From contig OY821740.1 in assembly GCA_963682055.1 (NCBI GenBank), positions 37,778,795 through 37,842,794 on the forward strand: a stretch of DNA of 64,000 bases, in the 5' to 3' direction. Positions 22,679 to 39,643 of this stretch are shown here, piece after piece; within the stretch, counting starts at the first letter, position 1; each line of letters starts with the position of its first letter. Both the position numbers and the translations under genes were made by a program. The notes under the pieces were generated by a model. The model had not been told where the DNA came from and did not search any database. It worked only from the letters and a program-made list of their open reading frames with translations. This DNA comes from Primula veris. Taxonomy: Eukaryota; Streptophyta; Magnoliopsida; Ericales; Primulaceae.

Positions 22679-23514
22679 TATTAATATTTTCGATTAACGT
22701 TGCCTGCATATGCCGCATCAATGTGAAACCACACTCCAAATCTCGCCGAAACAATGCCAAGTCCTTTCAATGGATCCACAGCACCTGACCCCATTGCTTC
22801 AATTGTTGCGCAAAGATACAAAGGCACCAACCCACATTCGAAGTCTTTTTCCATCACCAATCTCACATCCTCATGTGACAAAGCGAAGCAAACAGACTAT
22901 GAGGTTGATATGACTCGAAGATTCCTTGGGTTAATTCCTACAAGCTTCGCAGACTTGTTGAGACTAAAATGTGTCTGATCTGAGCTATAAACCACAAATT
23001 TATTTATACTCTCCGGTCCATACCTCGCAGCTGCCAAGGTACAAACAAGAGCCTCACATGTACTCCCATGCAATACACCTCCCCCATTTCCCGAAAAAAG
23101 AAATTCTCTCGGGAGGGTAAGCATTTTTCTTATCCAATCAATGACAATATTCTCAAGTTCTGTAGCGGCAGGAGAAGATATCCAGTTGAACCCAACCACG
23201 TTGAGCCCCATGCAAAGCATATCCCCAATAAAAGCGGCATTGCTTGCATTCGCCTGGAAATAAGCCTAAAAGTTTGGGCTCTGCCAATGAGTTAGCCCTG
23301 GAATTATGTCACGTTGGACGTCTTCCAAAATGGTTGCTAGTGGCTCCGGCTTATGAGGGGCTTCTTTTGGAGATGAGTTACGGAGATAACCAGGCTCGAT
23401 CTGGCTCAGGACAGGGTGGTTTTCAACGTTTTTGTAGTAATTTGTAATGAATTCATCAACTTTTGTCGATTCGGCAGAAAGGGTTTGGGTGTCCAAAGGA
23501 CTAAAAGTGTCCAT

Positions 23515-24299
23515 ATGGCTTGTAAATTCTAAAGTCTATTGCTTACTGTTCGCTTTGCTAATTCTCATTACATTGACGTCCAAATAGAGTTTATCTTAAT
23601 ATTTACTCTTTTTTGTATATAATCCCTGTCCGAGGCAGACTTCTTGTTTGCATAAATAATCATCACCTTCCTATATACCAAAGGAAACATATAATTAATT
23701 GAAAATATGCATTGTCAACGGAGAGACCCAAAATGGAAGATTGAAGAGTTTTTTTTTTAGTTTTTTTTTGAGAAGAAGATTGAAGAGTTGACAAATTATA
23801 CTATACACAAAAAACGATAGATACCCAGAACAAGAAAACAACATACATGTATTATGTATGGTACCCTTCGCTATGAGGGAGTCAGGGGTTTCAGTGATTA
23901 ATAAATACTTAGCTAGTTTTAATACTTCATTGTGATTCATTATGTTTTAAAATCGACTTGAAAGTCGTGTTAGTGGTAACCATTCCGCAAATTAGTAGCA
24001 AATTTAAATTATTGCAAACAATTAATAATCAAACAACTTGTTGTAACCTGATAGGATTGTTATGTAAACTGATATTTATCAAATTCGTTTTTTACCTCAA
24101 CCTTTTATTTTCTCTGTTTAGTACCATAACGTTTTGAAACTGAGACAACTAAACTAATGACCTTCCATTCTTTTCTTGGATGGTAAATAAGATTTTATCA
24201 AAATACCCTTTGATTGTACTTTAACGTTAGGGTACTAAACAGAATTGTTAGGGTATAAAAACGAATTTGTTGTATAAATTAAAATACAAAAGTGTAATT
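23515..24299. other. 5' flank of the decarboxylase pseudogene
   Basis: Contains the former promoter of the minus-strand decarboxylase. About 23645-24085 of it is duplicated at 37331-37780 in the same orientation, without any decarboxylase coding sequence beside that copy. Confidence 0.6.
23645..24085. repeat. decarboxylase 5'-flank repeat, copy 1
   Basis: Shares long blocks with 37331-37780, for example ATCACCTTCCTATATACCAA, TATGCATTGTCAACGGAGA, GAAGATTGAAGAGTT, TCCTTCGCTATGAG and GTGATTGATTATG-like sequence, with small indels. Direct orientation, about 13.7 kb apart. Confidence 0.85.
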
Positions 24300-25584
24300 T
24301 TTCCACAAATTTGATGAAGTGGGACAACATATTTAAAGTTGTTTTGGTGATTATATAAAACACGACCGCCGAAGAAATTCGAGTATACGAAGAGAAGCAT
24401 ATGAGTTTGACATATTTGTTGTTGGAAGACACGGAAAATAGCGCTCCACAAGTGTTTTGTTAATTTTTTTAATTTCCGTTGTACCAAAAAAAAAAAACAC
24501 GACCGTCGAGGAAACTGTATTTGAGGGCAAGCATATTCTAAAACACACCATAGTTGATGTGAGTCATGCTGAATGCACAACGAAGCTCCATGACTTGCTC
24601 TCGTTATGAGTCCAAATCTTCTATCCGTATTTTTTTCCCTCTTGCGTGCTCCTTTACCTATTTAATTCAAATTATTTATGTAAAAAAATATACAAATACA
24701 ATTAGGCATTTATCAATACGTTTCAATAATTATTTTTAAAAGAAAAATCGCACATAATTTATTTTGAAATAAATGTAAAAATTGGTGTAAAATAAATATT
24801 AAATTAAAAAAAAATCGTGTAAAATATTATGTCTAAATGCTATGATACTTTCATAGTAATATGTTATGAAAGCTCGTAAACATGTGAAATAAGTTATGAA
24901 AATTTAAATTTAAACAAAAACAAAAGGGGCACGAAATAAGTTGGGTTACTAGATTTGAGCTCTATCATTACCTGAAAGGCTGAAAAGAAATCAGAATTTA
25001 GCTCGTCTGAAGTTTATTTGCTATATTATCCTTACAAACTTGGTCACTCAGAATGTTGAGTTGAGAATTTTAATTTAAACTTTCGAAGTTGTGGACCTCG
25101 CTAGATTCAATGCAATTGGCCTCTAGAAAGCATATTGAACAGGCGAATGAAAGCAGGTAACTGTGTAACTCTTATCACAGATTCACAGATAGTATCTCTT
25201 ATCATCCAATTTGCAGGAGTAGCCTTTGGCCAACTTTTGGACCAAGAATTACCGAGCTCAAACTGGCCATTTTCAGGCTTGAAAACTATAAACAAAAAAA
25301 AAGTGTGTATCCAAAAAGAAACAAACAAAATGAGTTTAAGATGCCAGATCACAAATTTCAAACCCCGGACCATAAAAGGAAACTGAAAAGCGTTTACTAT
25401 TTACATCAGTAGTCAAACTGCAGTTGCAAAGCTTTCTATGTACAGAAAGTGGAATCGTTTGAAATCACAATTTGGTGAATGTTTGTTGGAAATTAAAAGA
25501 GCCAACAACAATAATACACGTCGAGTGAATAACAACAATAATACGACGTAAATTGCTTCGCACCCTCAGTCAGAGAAAGCAAAC

Positions 25585-25600
<16 letters not shown>
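24300..25600. repeat. duplicated block, copy 2 (RD21 downstream sequence)
   Basis: The 3' flank of the RD21-like gene, matching 18690-19530 in direct orientation. It differs by an insertion-like stretch around 24600-24950 and internally repeats a piece of itself (AACACGACCG(C/T)CGA at about 24360 and 24498). Confidence 0.8.
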
Positions 25601-31180
<5,580 letters not shown>

Positions 31181-33371
31181 CTCTCGTTTTTTTGATTTCT
31201 ACTTTCTACTTTCACTTTTGAGTGTCGCACACACACACACAGTTTGTTTATACCTTCTTTGTTATTTCAACTTTTTTAAAATAAAAATGGGAATTAGGTA
31301 ATTGGCTAAAGCTCTGTCCTCTACTGTACATCAATTCTCCTTCCCTGTTCAAAAGTTGTGTTCTCCTTATCAAACTATATGAATTTATTTATGGGTAAAT
31401 GATTTAGAAAATTATATAAATTTATTTATGTGTAAATAATTTTAAGATGTATTTTGTTATTTGTCTGTATCATTACATTTATTGATTATAATAAAGAAAT
31501 TAGATTTAATCTAACGTTGACTTTTATATAAGAGCATCACCATTAGTAATAATAAGTTTTGATGCTTAAAACATGTCACAGACTAAAAGCACACATGTTA
31601 ATCGGGGCTAAAAGTTCACTTTTAATATAAAAAATGAACTTAATTCCCTTTTAGTGTTGGCAAAAAAAAACTAATTCTATTTTGGTGTAACTTTTCTCTC
31701 GTTTACTTTGCTGGTATATCATATTCACTTCGTGAATGTAAAAAAAAAAAATAAGAAAACCAAAATAATATATATATATTATAAAAATATAAAGTTAAAA
31801 AAATATTAAAAAAAAACGTTTATTCTATCAAGATTTTAGAATGAATTGGCCAAATAAAATCTCATTCATTTAAAAAAAACATAAAAAAAAGTTCATTAAT
31901 GTATCAAACAAACAAAAAGTCTATTCAAACAAAAGATGATGCATTTTAAATTTTTAAAATGAATGGACAAAAAATAAGAACTGAATGACCCAACAAAAGC
32001 TCATTCACTTAAAAAAAAAAATCAAATAAAAGATCATTCACTTCAATATTATTGATCAAATAAAAGTTCATTCACTTCAAAATAACAAACAAAAGTTCAT
32101 TCGCTTCAGTGAATGCATCAAACAAAAACTCATTCACTTCAAAGTTTTCAAATGAATAGAGGAAAATATACACCAAAACGGAATTACTTTTTAAGAGTAT
32201 AACTTTTTTGAAATTATTTTTAAAAATATACACTAAAATATAATTTACTCCATGTTGATTCTATCCTGTTTTAAACTCCAACTTAGTCACTTTAGTTTTC
32301 AACTATAAAACTTATTTTATTTTATTTATTCTAAAATGTTTTATTTTTATAATGTTATTATTGTCTATTTTGTACTACAATATTAAATTAACAATGAAAT
32401 TAAATAAAAAATTTACCAAAATGAATATACATGGTCCTAATGACACTGCTAACTTCATTGTTAGAGTCAGCAAGTTTTTTAACTTTAATCAACCATAAAA
32501 TGTCATATATGACTTCTAACACTAAAGATAAATTATAGTTGTCAATGTGGATGCTTCTGCTTTTCTTAATAAAAAAAAATTAGATGCTCCTACGTTTTCT
32601 CAATACCATGCTTTTAAGAATCGAACTCGTAACCTACATGTCACATATCATTAATTTTAACATAGCGTCAATACCCCCGCCCTTATGGTATGATATTAGG
32701 TACTGTAATAATTTGTGTTTTGATGATACATTAGTCGCATTTAGCATTGTTTTAAAAAAAAAAAATCTGCGTTTGAAAATTGATCTCTTTGTTTATGAAT
32801 ATACACTCTTATGGGAAAGGCCAAAATATAAATGGGGAGCAATAAATTTACTTTAAAATATTGTCAAGAGGAAAAGATAAATATAAGTTATGTCAACATA
32901 CTATTTCAACAATTTATAAATGAAATACAGAGATAATTAATGCTTAACAAAATTGAAAAATTATAATTATGGACACCTAATTGGTTACATCTTGGTTCCA
33001 CTATCCACGTCTCTAAACATTTTATCATTAATTAATAGCTTGGTAACTGAATTTAGTTCATGCAAATGAGATGATGTTGGCATTAACAAACTATTAGTTA
33101 CAATTGAATAGACACACCTAAATTATTGATGTGCGAATGAAGTAGAGTAGTCAGATTGATATGCCCCCTTAAGAATGAGAATTTAATTTGGATCATGATG
33201 CTATTTAACAAGGTTTTCAGCGTAAAAATTTGTATATATTTCTATTCCCTATCTGTTATTCTTGTATTACTTTCAATAATTGACTAATATGGTATCCCAA
33301 AAACAGAGAGGATATAATTTAAGAAAATCTAAATAGTGTGTGAAATGATAAATATCATCGCTTGAGTCATT
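31181..33371. other. RD21 promoter side and AT-rich spacer
   Basis: No gene is recognised. The protease promoter should lie in the first few hundred bases. Between about 31860 and 32160 a loose repeat of AAAAGTTCATTCACTT-like words occurs five or more times. Elsewhere the sequence is AT-rich with homopolymer runs. Confidence 0.5.
32030..32160. repeat. degenerate TTCATTCACTT repeat
   Basis: Words such as AAAGATCATTCACTTCAA, AAAGTTCATTCACTTCAA, AAAAGTTCATTCGCTTCA and AAAACTCATTCACTTCAA follow each other at 30-40 base spacing. More diverged relatives extend left to about 31860. Origin not recognised. Confidence 0.6.
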
Positions 33372-33564
33372 CACTGCAAAAAAATACTCAAATACCGACG
33401 GGATTAGTGACGGTATTTTTTGTTACGAGCTTATTAGCGACGGTTTTTGTGACGGTTTTGTGACAGTTTAGTCAATTTGCGACAGATTTGTGACAACTTT
33501 TTAAATTAGCGACAGACTTGTGACAGTTTTTGACTCTCACTAAATCAAACATTATTTTGTAGTG
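33372..33564. mobile_element. short non-autonomous CACTA (En/Spm-type) element
   Basis: A 193-base element with CACTGCAAAAAAAT at the left and the inverse type ATTATTTTGTAGTG at the right, flanked by a 3-base target-site duplication ATT (33369-33371 and 33565-33567). CACTA-like termini and 3-base duplications define this superfamily. The interior is built of repeated GTGACGGTTT/GCGACAGA words, resembling the subterminal transposase-binding repeats of En/Spm elements. No coding sequence. Confidence 0.9.
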
Positions 33565-33817
33565 ATTTCCACAGATAACTACTCCACATAATACGTAAAT
33601 TCTACTAAATTTAGGGAATTTGAAATTATAATTATAATCGATAACTCGATTACGCTTACATGTAACTAGTAGTATCATGAGGAAGAGACTAAAACAAACT
33701 TATCATAAAATTGTCTTTGATGTCAATTACTTTTGGTTTTGTGGTATGGAATGTCCGAGTAAGAGTCGTGATAGGTGTATATAATATATATGCATTTCCC
33801 AACTAGTTTTCCAGTTG

Positions 33818-34165
33818 TACGAGTGGCAAAGAAGTCGAGTTTTTTCATCTTCAGAATCGGAAGCTTTTTGTGTTCTTGACTCTTGAGTGCCTACATAAAG
33901 GTCTAGGGTTTTTATGCTTTTCAATATCAAAACTAGTAAAAAAAGAGTTATCAGATTATAATTCTCTTTCTGTTTCTATATATATATCATTTTCCAGTAG
34001 TACGAGTGGCAAAGAAGTCGAGTTTTTTTATCTTCAGAAATCAGAAGCTTTTTGTATTCTTGACTCTTGAGTGCCTACATAAAGGTCTAGGGTTTTTATG
34101 CTTTTCAATATCAAAACTAGTATCAGATTATAATTCTCTTCCTGTTTCTATATATCATCACTGGA
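33818..34165. repeat. two-copy tandem duplication, period 183 bases
   Basis: A segment starting TACGAGTGGCAAAGAAGTCG at 33818 is repeated directly from 34001. Both copies contain CTTGACTCTTGAGTGCCTAC and GGTCTAGGGTTTTTATGC. The second copy lacks about 14 bases (AAAAAAAGAGTTAT region) near its end. The two similar plus-strand reading frames here are translations of this repeat and not gene evidence. Confidence 0.95.
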
Positions 34166-34799
34166 TTAATTTACTATCTGACTATTTTCTTATGGATTCT
34201 GAAACAATTTTTAAAGAAGTTATGCTTGTATGGTATGCTAAATTCGTCTCCATGCGTCAGTAGTTAATTGGAGACACTTCCATGCATTATTTTCATTAGT
34301 TCACGTCATTACATTACATGTAAATATGTAATGCTCAACTGCACATGTGAAAGGAACAACAAGAATACAAGATGCTGCATGCTCTTTGGTATGGGCTCAA
34401 TAGCCTAGCTGAACATGTAAAATACTATCTAGACAAATAATACAAATGGATAAACCCATGAGTACACTAAACATTCCTTCTTCTTTTTTTGTAAAGGTTA
34501 AGTGTAACACCTCAGTTATGCCTTATAAGAAAAATACACACCATATTACATAATTCATAAAAAGATTAATTAATCATTCTTTTTTGGCATATCGAAAATG
34601 TCCAAAAAAGGTTAACTGCGCCTACCCGTTTAGAAATGGATTTTGAACGTTTGAACTCAATTAGTCAATTCTGTTCAAAAAACCAAAACTGTTCAAAACC
34701 CAAAACTGTTGTGTGGATCTTCTTGAATCAACAAGAAAGTAAAATGACAATACGTTAATATATACAAATTAAGATGCTACTAAAATACTTATGGCTTTA

Positions 34800-34998
34800 A
34801 CTACAAGAAAATGTTAATTTAGCATCATAAAAAAAATTCAGTTATGTTGCTAAAGTGGTTGTGGCTAAATTTTAGCAACAGTTTAGCAACAAATTATGTT
34901 ACTATTTGTTGTTAAATTGTTACTAAAATTTAAATACAACCGCTTTACCGACATAACTCAAAACCTTTTTCTTTTCTTCACGATTTGTTATGTAGGGG
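34800..34998. mobile_element. foldback/MITE-like inverted repeat
   Basis: Left arm (about 34800-34890) with CTACAAGAAAATG, CAGTTATGTTGCTAAAGTGG and AATTTTAGCAAC is roughly repeated in inverse on the right (about 34900-34998). A CTACAAGAAAA terminus is common among small CACTA-related elements, but ends and target-site duplication are not clear here. Confidence 0.45.
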
Positions 34999-36513
34999 TG
35001 GGGACTCTTCATGGTATGGCCGTTATTTTGGGGTTATGTAGCCCATGAAACATTAACGTCAGACAAATATATAGCCCAAAAGCTAAATCTTTGGACCAAA
35101 GTGTTACGGCAGTAGTTAGAACTAAGAAGCCTGCTAAAAATGATGAAATCATCTTCAAACTTGTTTGGTTGTATTATTGGCTTTTGCTAAACAAGGGGGG
35201 AAATGTTTTACGATGATCAAGGACGCACAATACAACTTTATTAGAATGAAAAAGCAAATAATATTGAGCCGAAAAACTGCAACCGTAAATATCCCCTAAT
35301 TTCTTGTGTACAAAACTATTCAATTTTATGGAAGAGGGGCATCAATAGCTGCGGCAATAGTAAATCCTGGCCCTACATTTTCATCAAACGGTCCAAAGTG
35401 AAAAACAACTTATTTATCTTATTTAAGGCTCTTGTTCCTATTTTCTTACCCTTCTCACTAGATTAGGTGATTCAATTTTCATATATTATTAAACAAGATT
35501 CACAGATCTTTTTATTTGAGTTGAAATAAAAACTGAATTAATTTTGAGTAATCACAATCCAAAGATTTCACAACTTTATTTGAAGAAAATTGAATTTATT
35601 AATTCAGCTCTATTTCCTCGTTTACAACTTCCTCGATCTTTTTTTTTTTTTCTCTAGCCTGCGGTTTGCTCTTTTTCCCATAGCCAGTAGAACTTTTTTG
35701 GGGGGAAATAAGTGACACATATCTTATTAAATCTCAAGATTGGGTTACTTTATAATTTGGGATGAGGATTTTGTTAACTTATTTTCGATTTTGAAATATT
35801 AAAACAAAGGAAAATCCTCAATTTGCAATATCAATTGTGTGTTATATGTTCTTTCCTTGTGAGATTTGAGATGGAAAATAGAAGAAGAAAATCTGTACTG
35901 TATTCTCAAATATTAAGTTGATAGAGAGAGAGAAGTGAGAATATAACGAATAATATCTCTATTAATTTCTTTTATTTTGACCGTGTGATATAAACATAGG
36001 GTCAAGATTAATTGTGTGTTTAAAGGAAAAACACGTTTTTTGAGTAATTCTAATAAACTGATGAATCCGTCCATTAAAAGTGTACAGTCTTTTATAAACT
36101 GACTTGCTTACATATTTATACCAATAATTCATGGGTCAATTATCAAGATATACAATTAACCAACATATCTATGTTAATATTTTATGTCTAAATCTCTTAT
36201 GAAGTCTTGAAACAAATAATAACTAAAAACCCTTTTAATTATACTAATTACAAAAATAACAAAGACTTAACTACGTCATGATTTATAATTCAAAATAGGA
36301 AAAAATAATTTATCTTGCTCTTATCTAATCTAACGTTTAATAATTAAAATTATAAACTAACATGCTTATTTCTCTCTCTTCTCTCCTGAAACGGGATTCC
36401 ACTTTATTTTCATTGAAGAATTTGCTCTCTCTTATATAGTTATTATTTTGTTAATTTTTATGTAAGTATTGTGGGTAGAAACTACTAATTAATTATTAAT
36501 TTTGCAACCGTTT
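34999..36513. other. gene-free AT-rich spacer, probably part of a Helitron
   Basis: No gene recognised. Since a Helitron 3' end lies at 36543, an unknown length of this stretch belongs to that element; I could not identify the 5' TC terminus. Confidence 0.4.
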
Positions 36514-36514
36514 C

Positions 36515-36543
36515 CCCACGCATCGCGTGGGTTCGTACACTAG
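36515..36543 (+). mobile_element. Helitron 3' terminus
   Basis: A perfect 7-base-pair hairpin (CCCACGC, loop ATC, GCGTGGG at 36515-36531) is followed after 8 bases by CTAG and then T. A GC-rich hairpin shortly before CTRR, with insertion before T, is the diagnostic 3' end of plant Helitrons, which move by rolling-circle replication. No RepHel coding sequence is seen upstream, so the element is probably non-autonomous. Confidence 0.8.
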
Positions 36544-37330
36544 TATTACTAAAACATAGAAAAGCTTAATTTTTTTTTTCAAAACATACAAGCATACATT
36601 TACACATATTTACTAGAGTGGTATATTACCGGTTTAAGAGGAGGAAGTTTAATTTGTAGGAGAAGTTGTATTAAAGATGAACCGCCTATGTAACAAAAGT
36701 CAGAACAGTTGATACTATAGCTAGAAAAATGCCCAGATTTATTTTTCTAACATCAATGTTACATTGTTTATAACGAATTATTAAGTTCATGTATACTGAG
36801 GTTTAAACAATGTATATGCTGACTTTTAGATGTATTGACTTTTTATAGCCCATATCTTATTGGTTTTGGATGATCAGTGCAAAAATTATTTTATAGCTAA
36901 AGTTGTACATGGGTGCCATGACTTTGCGAATACAGTTGGACTAAAACACAGAATATATTTTTACTATATTTTTATACACCACCTAAATCTATGATCCAAC
37001 TAACATTACAAAATGCGTAATCACGCTGATTAATTGTATTTCAAGCTATAGATTCTAATAATATTGCTGTACGTATATTAGTTACATCGGTACTTTTGTA
37101 TTCCAGTTATCCAGTATGTTTGAATGGATTATTAAGGATACCACAAAGGAAAGAGTCTAGAATGATATTTCAATATCGACTGACAATTAAATCTCCTACT
37201 TTTTAATTTTAAGTACTAATATTATATTTTTCAATTACAAATAAAAAGGTCAAGTCTTATTATTTGACACGGGCGTAATTAAGCTTCTTATCAAAATAAA
37301 AAAATAAAAAATAAAAAGTAAAGGAAAGAT
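36544..37330. other. AT-rich spacer
   Basis: Nothing recognised. In particular there is no decarboxylase coding sequence next to the flank repeat that begins at 37331. Confidence 0.45.
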
Positions 37331-37780
37331 AGTCATCACCTTCCTATATACCAAAGGCAACATATAATTCAAAACATGTATATATGCATTGTCAACGGAG
37401 AAAACTAAAATGGAAGATTGAAGAGTTTTCTTTTTTGGGAAGAAGATTGAAGAGTTGACAAATTTAAATATAATCTAGATAAAGTAATACACACAAAAAA
37501 TGAGGAATACCAAAATAAGAAAACAACACATGTACGTGCTTGCCAACTAGCACGTATCCTTCGCTATGAGAGAGAGTCAGGGGATTTCAGTGATTAATAT
37601 ATACTTAGCTAGTTTTAATACTTCATTGTGATTGATTATGTTTTAAAATCGACTTGAAAGTCATGTTAGTGGTAATCATTCCGCAAATTAGTAGCAATTT
37701 TTAATTATTGCAAACAATTAATAATATCAAATTATCATACAACTTGTTGTAACATGTTAAGATTGTTATGTAAGGTGATA
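37331..37780. repeat. decarboxylase 5'-flank repeat, copy 2 (orphan)
   Basis: Matches 23645-24085 in the same orientation. It is therefore a copy of the upstream region of a decarboxylase gene without the gene, which would be expected at lower coordinates on the minus strand. Confidence 0.85.
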
Positions 37781-39418
37781 TTTTTTAAATTCACTCAAAA
37801 TCGTAAGCTAAAAAACAAACCAATAACTATAGTTTATTTTCTTCATAAATAAAACATGAATGAGAAGTTTAAGAGATGGCGAGATTTCAATTTTTTTTTA
37901 TTAAATATACACAATCTTGAATTTCTTACCTTTTATTAAAATTAGTGTGACATTTGAACCAAGTCCATCTTTTCCCACGCCACCTTAAAATATATACAGT
38001 CCATTTTAAATGTCAATTAGCTTAGATTACTTACATTTGGACTTTAATTCTAGAAGGTAAGTGAGTTCCATTTCAATTAAATATATCAACTGAATATATT
38101 CAATTTGACTAAGAGTTTCATTTGCTTGGTTCGGTCTGATATTTATCACCATCACGTACTATCAAAACTAAGAACCACCTGTGTATTTGTAATATATTCG
38201 ATCAGGATTTTGTCCAAGCTCTGGACAAAGTAAAACTTGAATAATCAACCGGTAGTAGAATAAATCTTATTAATTATATATATTCGAGAATCTCCCTCCA
38301 AGAAGTGACCAAAACGAATCCCATGTGACTTCGCCTGCCTTTCCAAAGCAACCAAACAAACACAAACTACATATAAAATCCCACATATTTTAAACACACT
38401 TCCATTTAGTTTACCTACTTTCATTTCTAAGACTAGTGTTATTTAGGTAAATTGACAAGATGAAATTTGATCAAGTAACACTTTGAATGACCATATAGAC
38501 AGACCGGTGAATATTAAATTCAGTTATAAGAGTATTAGTTTTTACTTTTTATGAATGATCTGAGGCGGCCACCATGCAACCTAAACCAAACACTCAATTA
38601 ACGGTTGTCCATTCCTTAATAGACGTGATTTTTTTATTTACAGAATAAAATCATTTTCTCCCTACCCTCAACAATACAAGACTACCCCATTTTTTTAATT
38701 GTATATTTTGTGTTATGTACAATACAATAATTTTGTTTTATTTTGACATGATTTTTATAACTTTTCTATGAAATTTATCTTATGTGTATAGTATATTCGG
38801 ACAAAGTTAAAAAAAAAACCAAAATAGTTTGGGGTTAGTTGTAAAAAAGCGCCCCCATATTTATTTACAGTGGTCAAACTTCATATCTTTAACATGAACA
38901 TACATGAATTTCCTAGCATATACTTCATTTGATTCCTTAGTTAAGTGTTTTCCTTTCCATTTTGTCCGTTTCAAAATATTTAACCACTTTCATTTTTAAG
39001 TAAACTTTATTCGTCTTTATTTTTTGAAATACCAAAAATGCTATTTTGGTAGGTATATAAAATTTACATTTCTAGCTTTACTTTTCGCTTTTTAAGTAAG
39101 AATTAGTTTCTGTTTTTGAAAATTCAATCATGTTTATGTCTTGTTCTGGTGTGTTATGTGTATTTTACCTTCATTTATCTCACGAAAAGCATTTGTACTT
39201 GATGCAATATATGCGTGTATATCATTTATATAATACTAGTCTACACGAAAACATAGATTAATGCAAGTGAGCCCACCCACAACCCCAATTTCGTGAGGGT
39301 TGAGTCGACGACTTTTACTCTATTTTTTTTTTAATTGTCCATTTCCCCCACTTACAACAATTTAATACTCTCCTAACGAGTAGTAGTAATTACTAAAGTA
39401 ATTAATACTTGGTATTAA

Positions 39419-39643
39419 GGTCAACTCTACCTCGCTGGCACCAACTTAATTAACCCAAACTCCCACCACCACAAATCCTCTAATCCAACGGCTATTAATT
39501 ACTTTTGACTTTATTATCTCGGCATCACCGGTTATTCCGGTCACCTGGCCCACCACTAAATATAGGTCAAATGCTGAACGGTTCTATTCTTTTATTCAAT
39601 TCAGGGACACGTGTTGAAGTCTTATTAGTAGCATTGTTTGACT
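39419..39643. promoter_or_regulatory. W-box cluster with a G-box
   Basis: Four TTGAC(C/T) cores in about 225 bases: GGTCAA at 39419-39424 and 39565-39570 (minus-strand sites), TTGACT at 39505-39510 and 39638-39643. A palindromic G-box ACACGTGT with CACGTG at 39608-39613 lies among them. W-boxes are the WRKY-protein binding site, and WRKY genes are often auto- or cross-regulated through them. The cluster lies 1.3-1.5 kb upstream of the WRKY start. Functional use is inference. Confidence 0.5.

Larger units (their letters stand above)
20231..23514 (-). pseudogene. aromatic L-amino acid decarboxylase (TyDC/TDC-type) pseudogene, interrupted by a solo LTR
   Basis: Read on the minus strand from 23514 it follows plant PLP-dependent group II decarboxylases, which convert tyrosine, DOPA or tryptophan to the amine. 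Landmarks are [78 protein letters not shown], then after an intron [50 protein letters not shown] and RFEVVVP. It is broken by a TAG after QSPNF (near 23271), a TAG after RVISTS (near 22897), a 2-base insertion at the PLP-lysine motif (NPHKW becomes NPLING, near 22125), a 7-base duplication around 21910 and a frameshift near 21675. A solo LTR (20318-21608) splits the codon region of LWD; beyond it the frame resumes as LIQEKTSDLLVTKES and ends at TAG (20231-20233). The junction at the internal intron (about 22213-22698) does not splice cleanly in frame. No functional enzyme is expected. Confidence 0.93.

Noticed and set aside
22681..23514. Reading the decarboxylase as a functional gene with unusual splicing around the two TAG codons
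   Set aside because: The stops fall inside conserved blocks with no splice sites to skip them, and independent frameshifts and an LTR insertion follow downstream.
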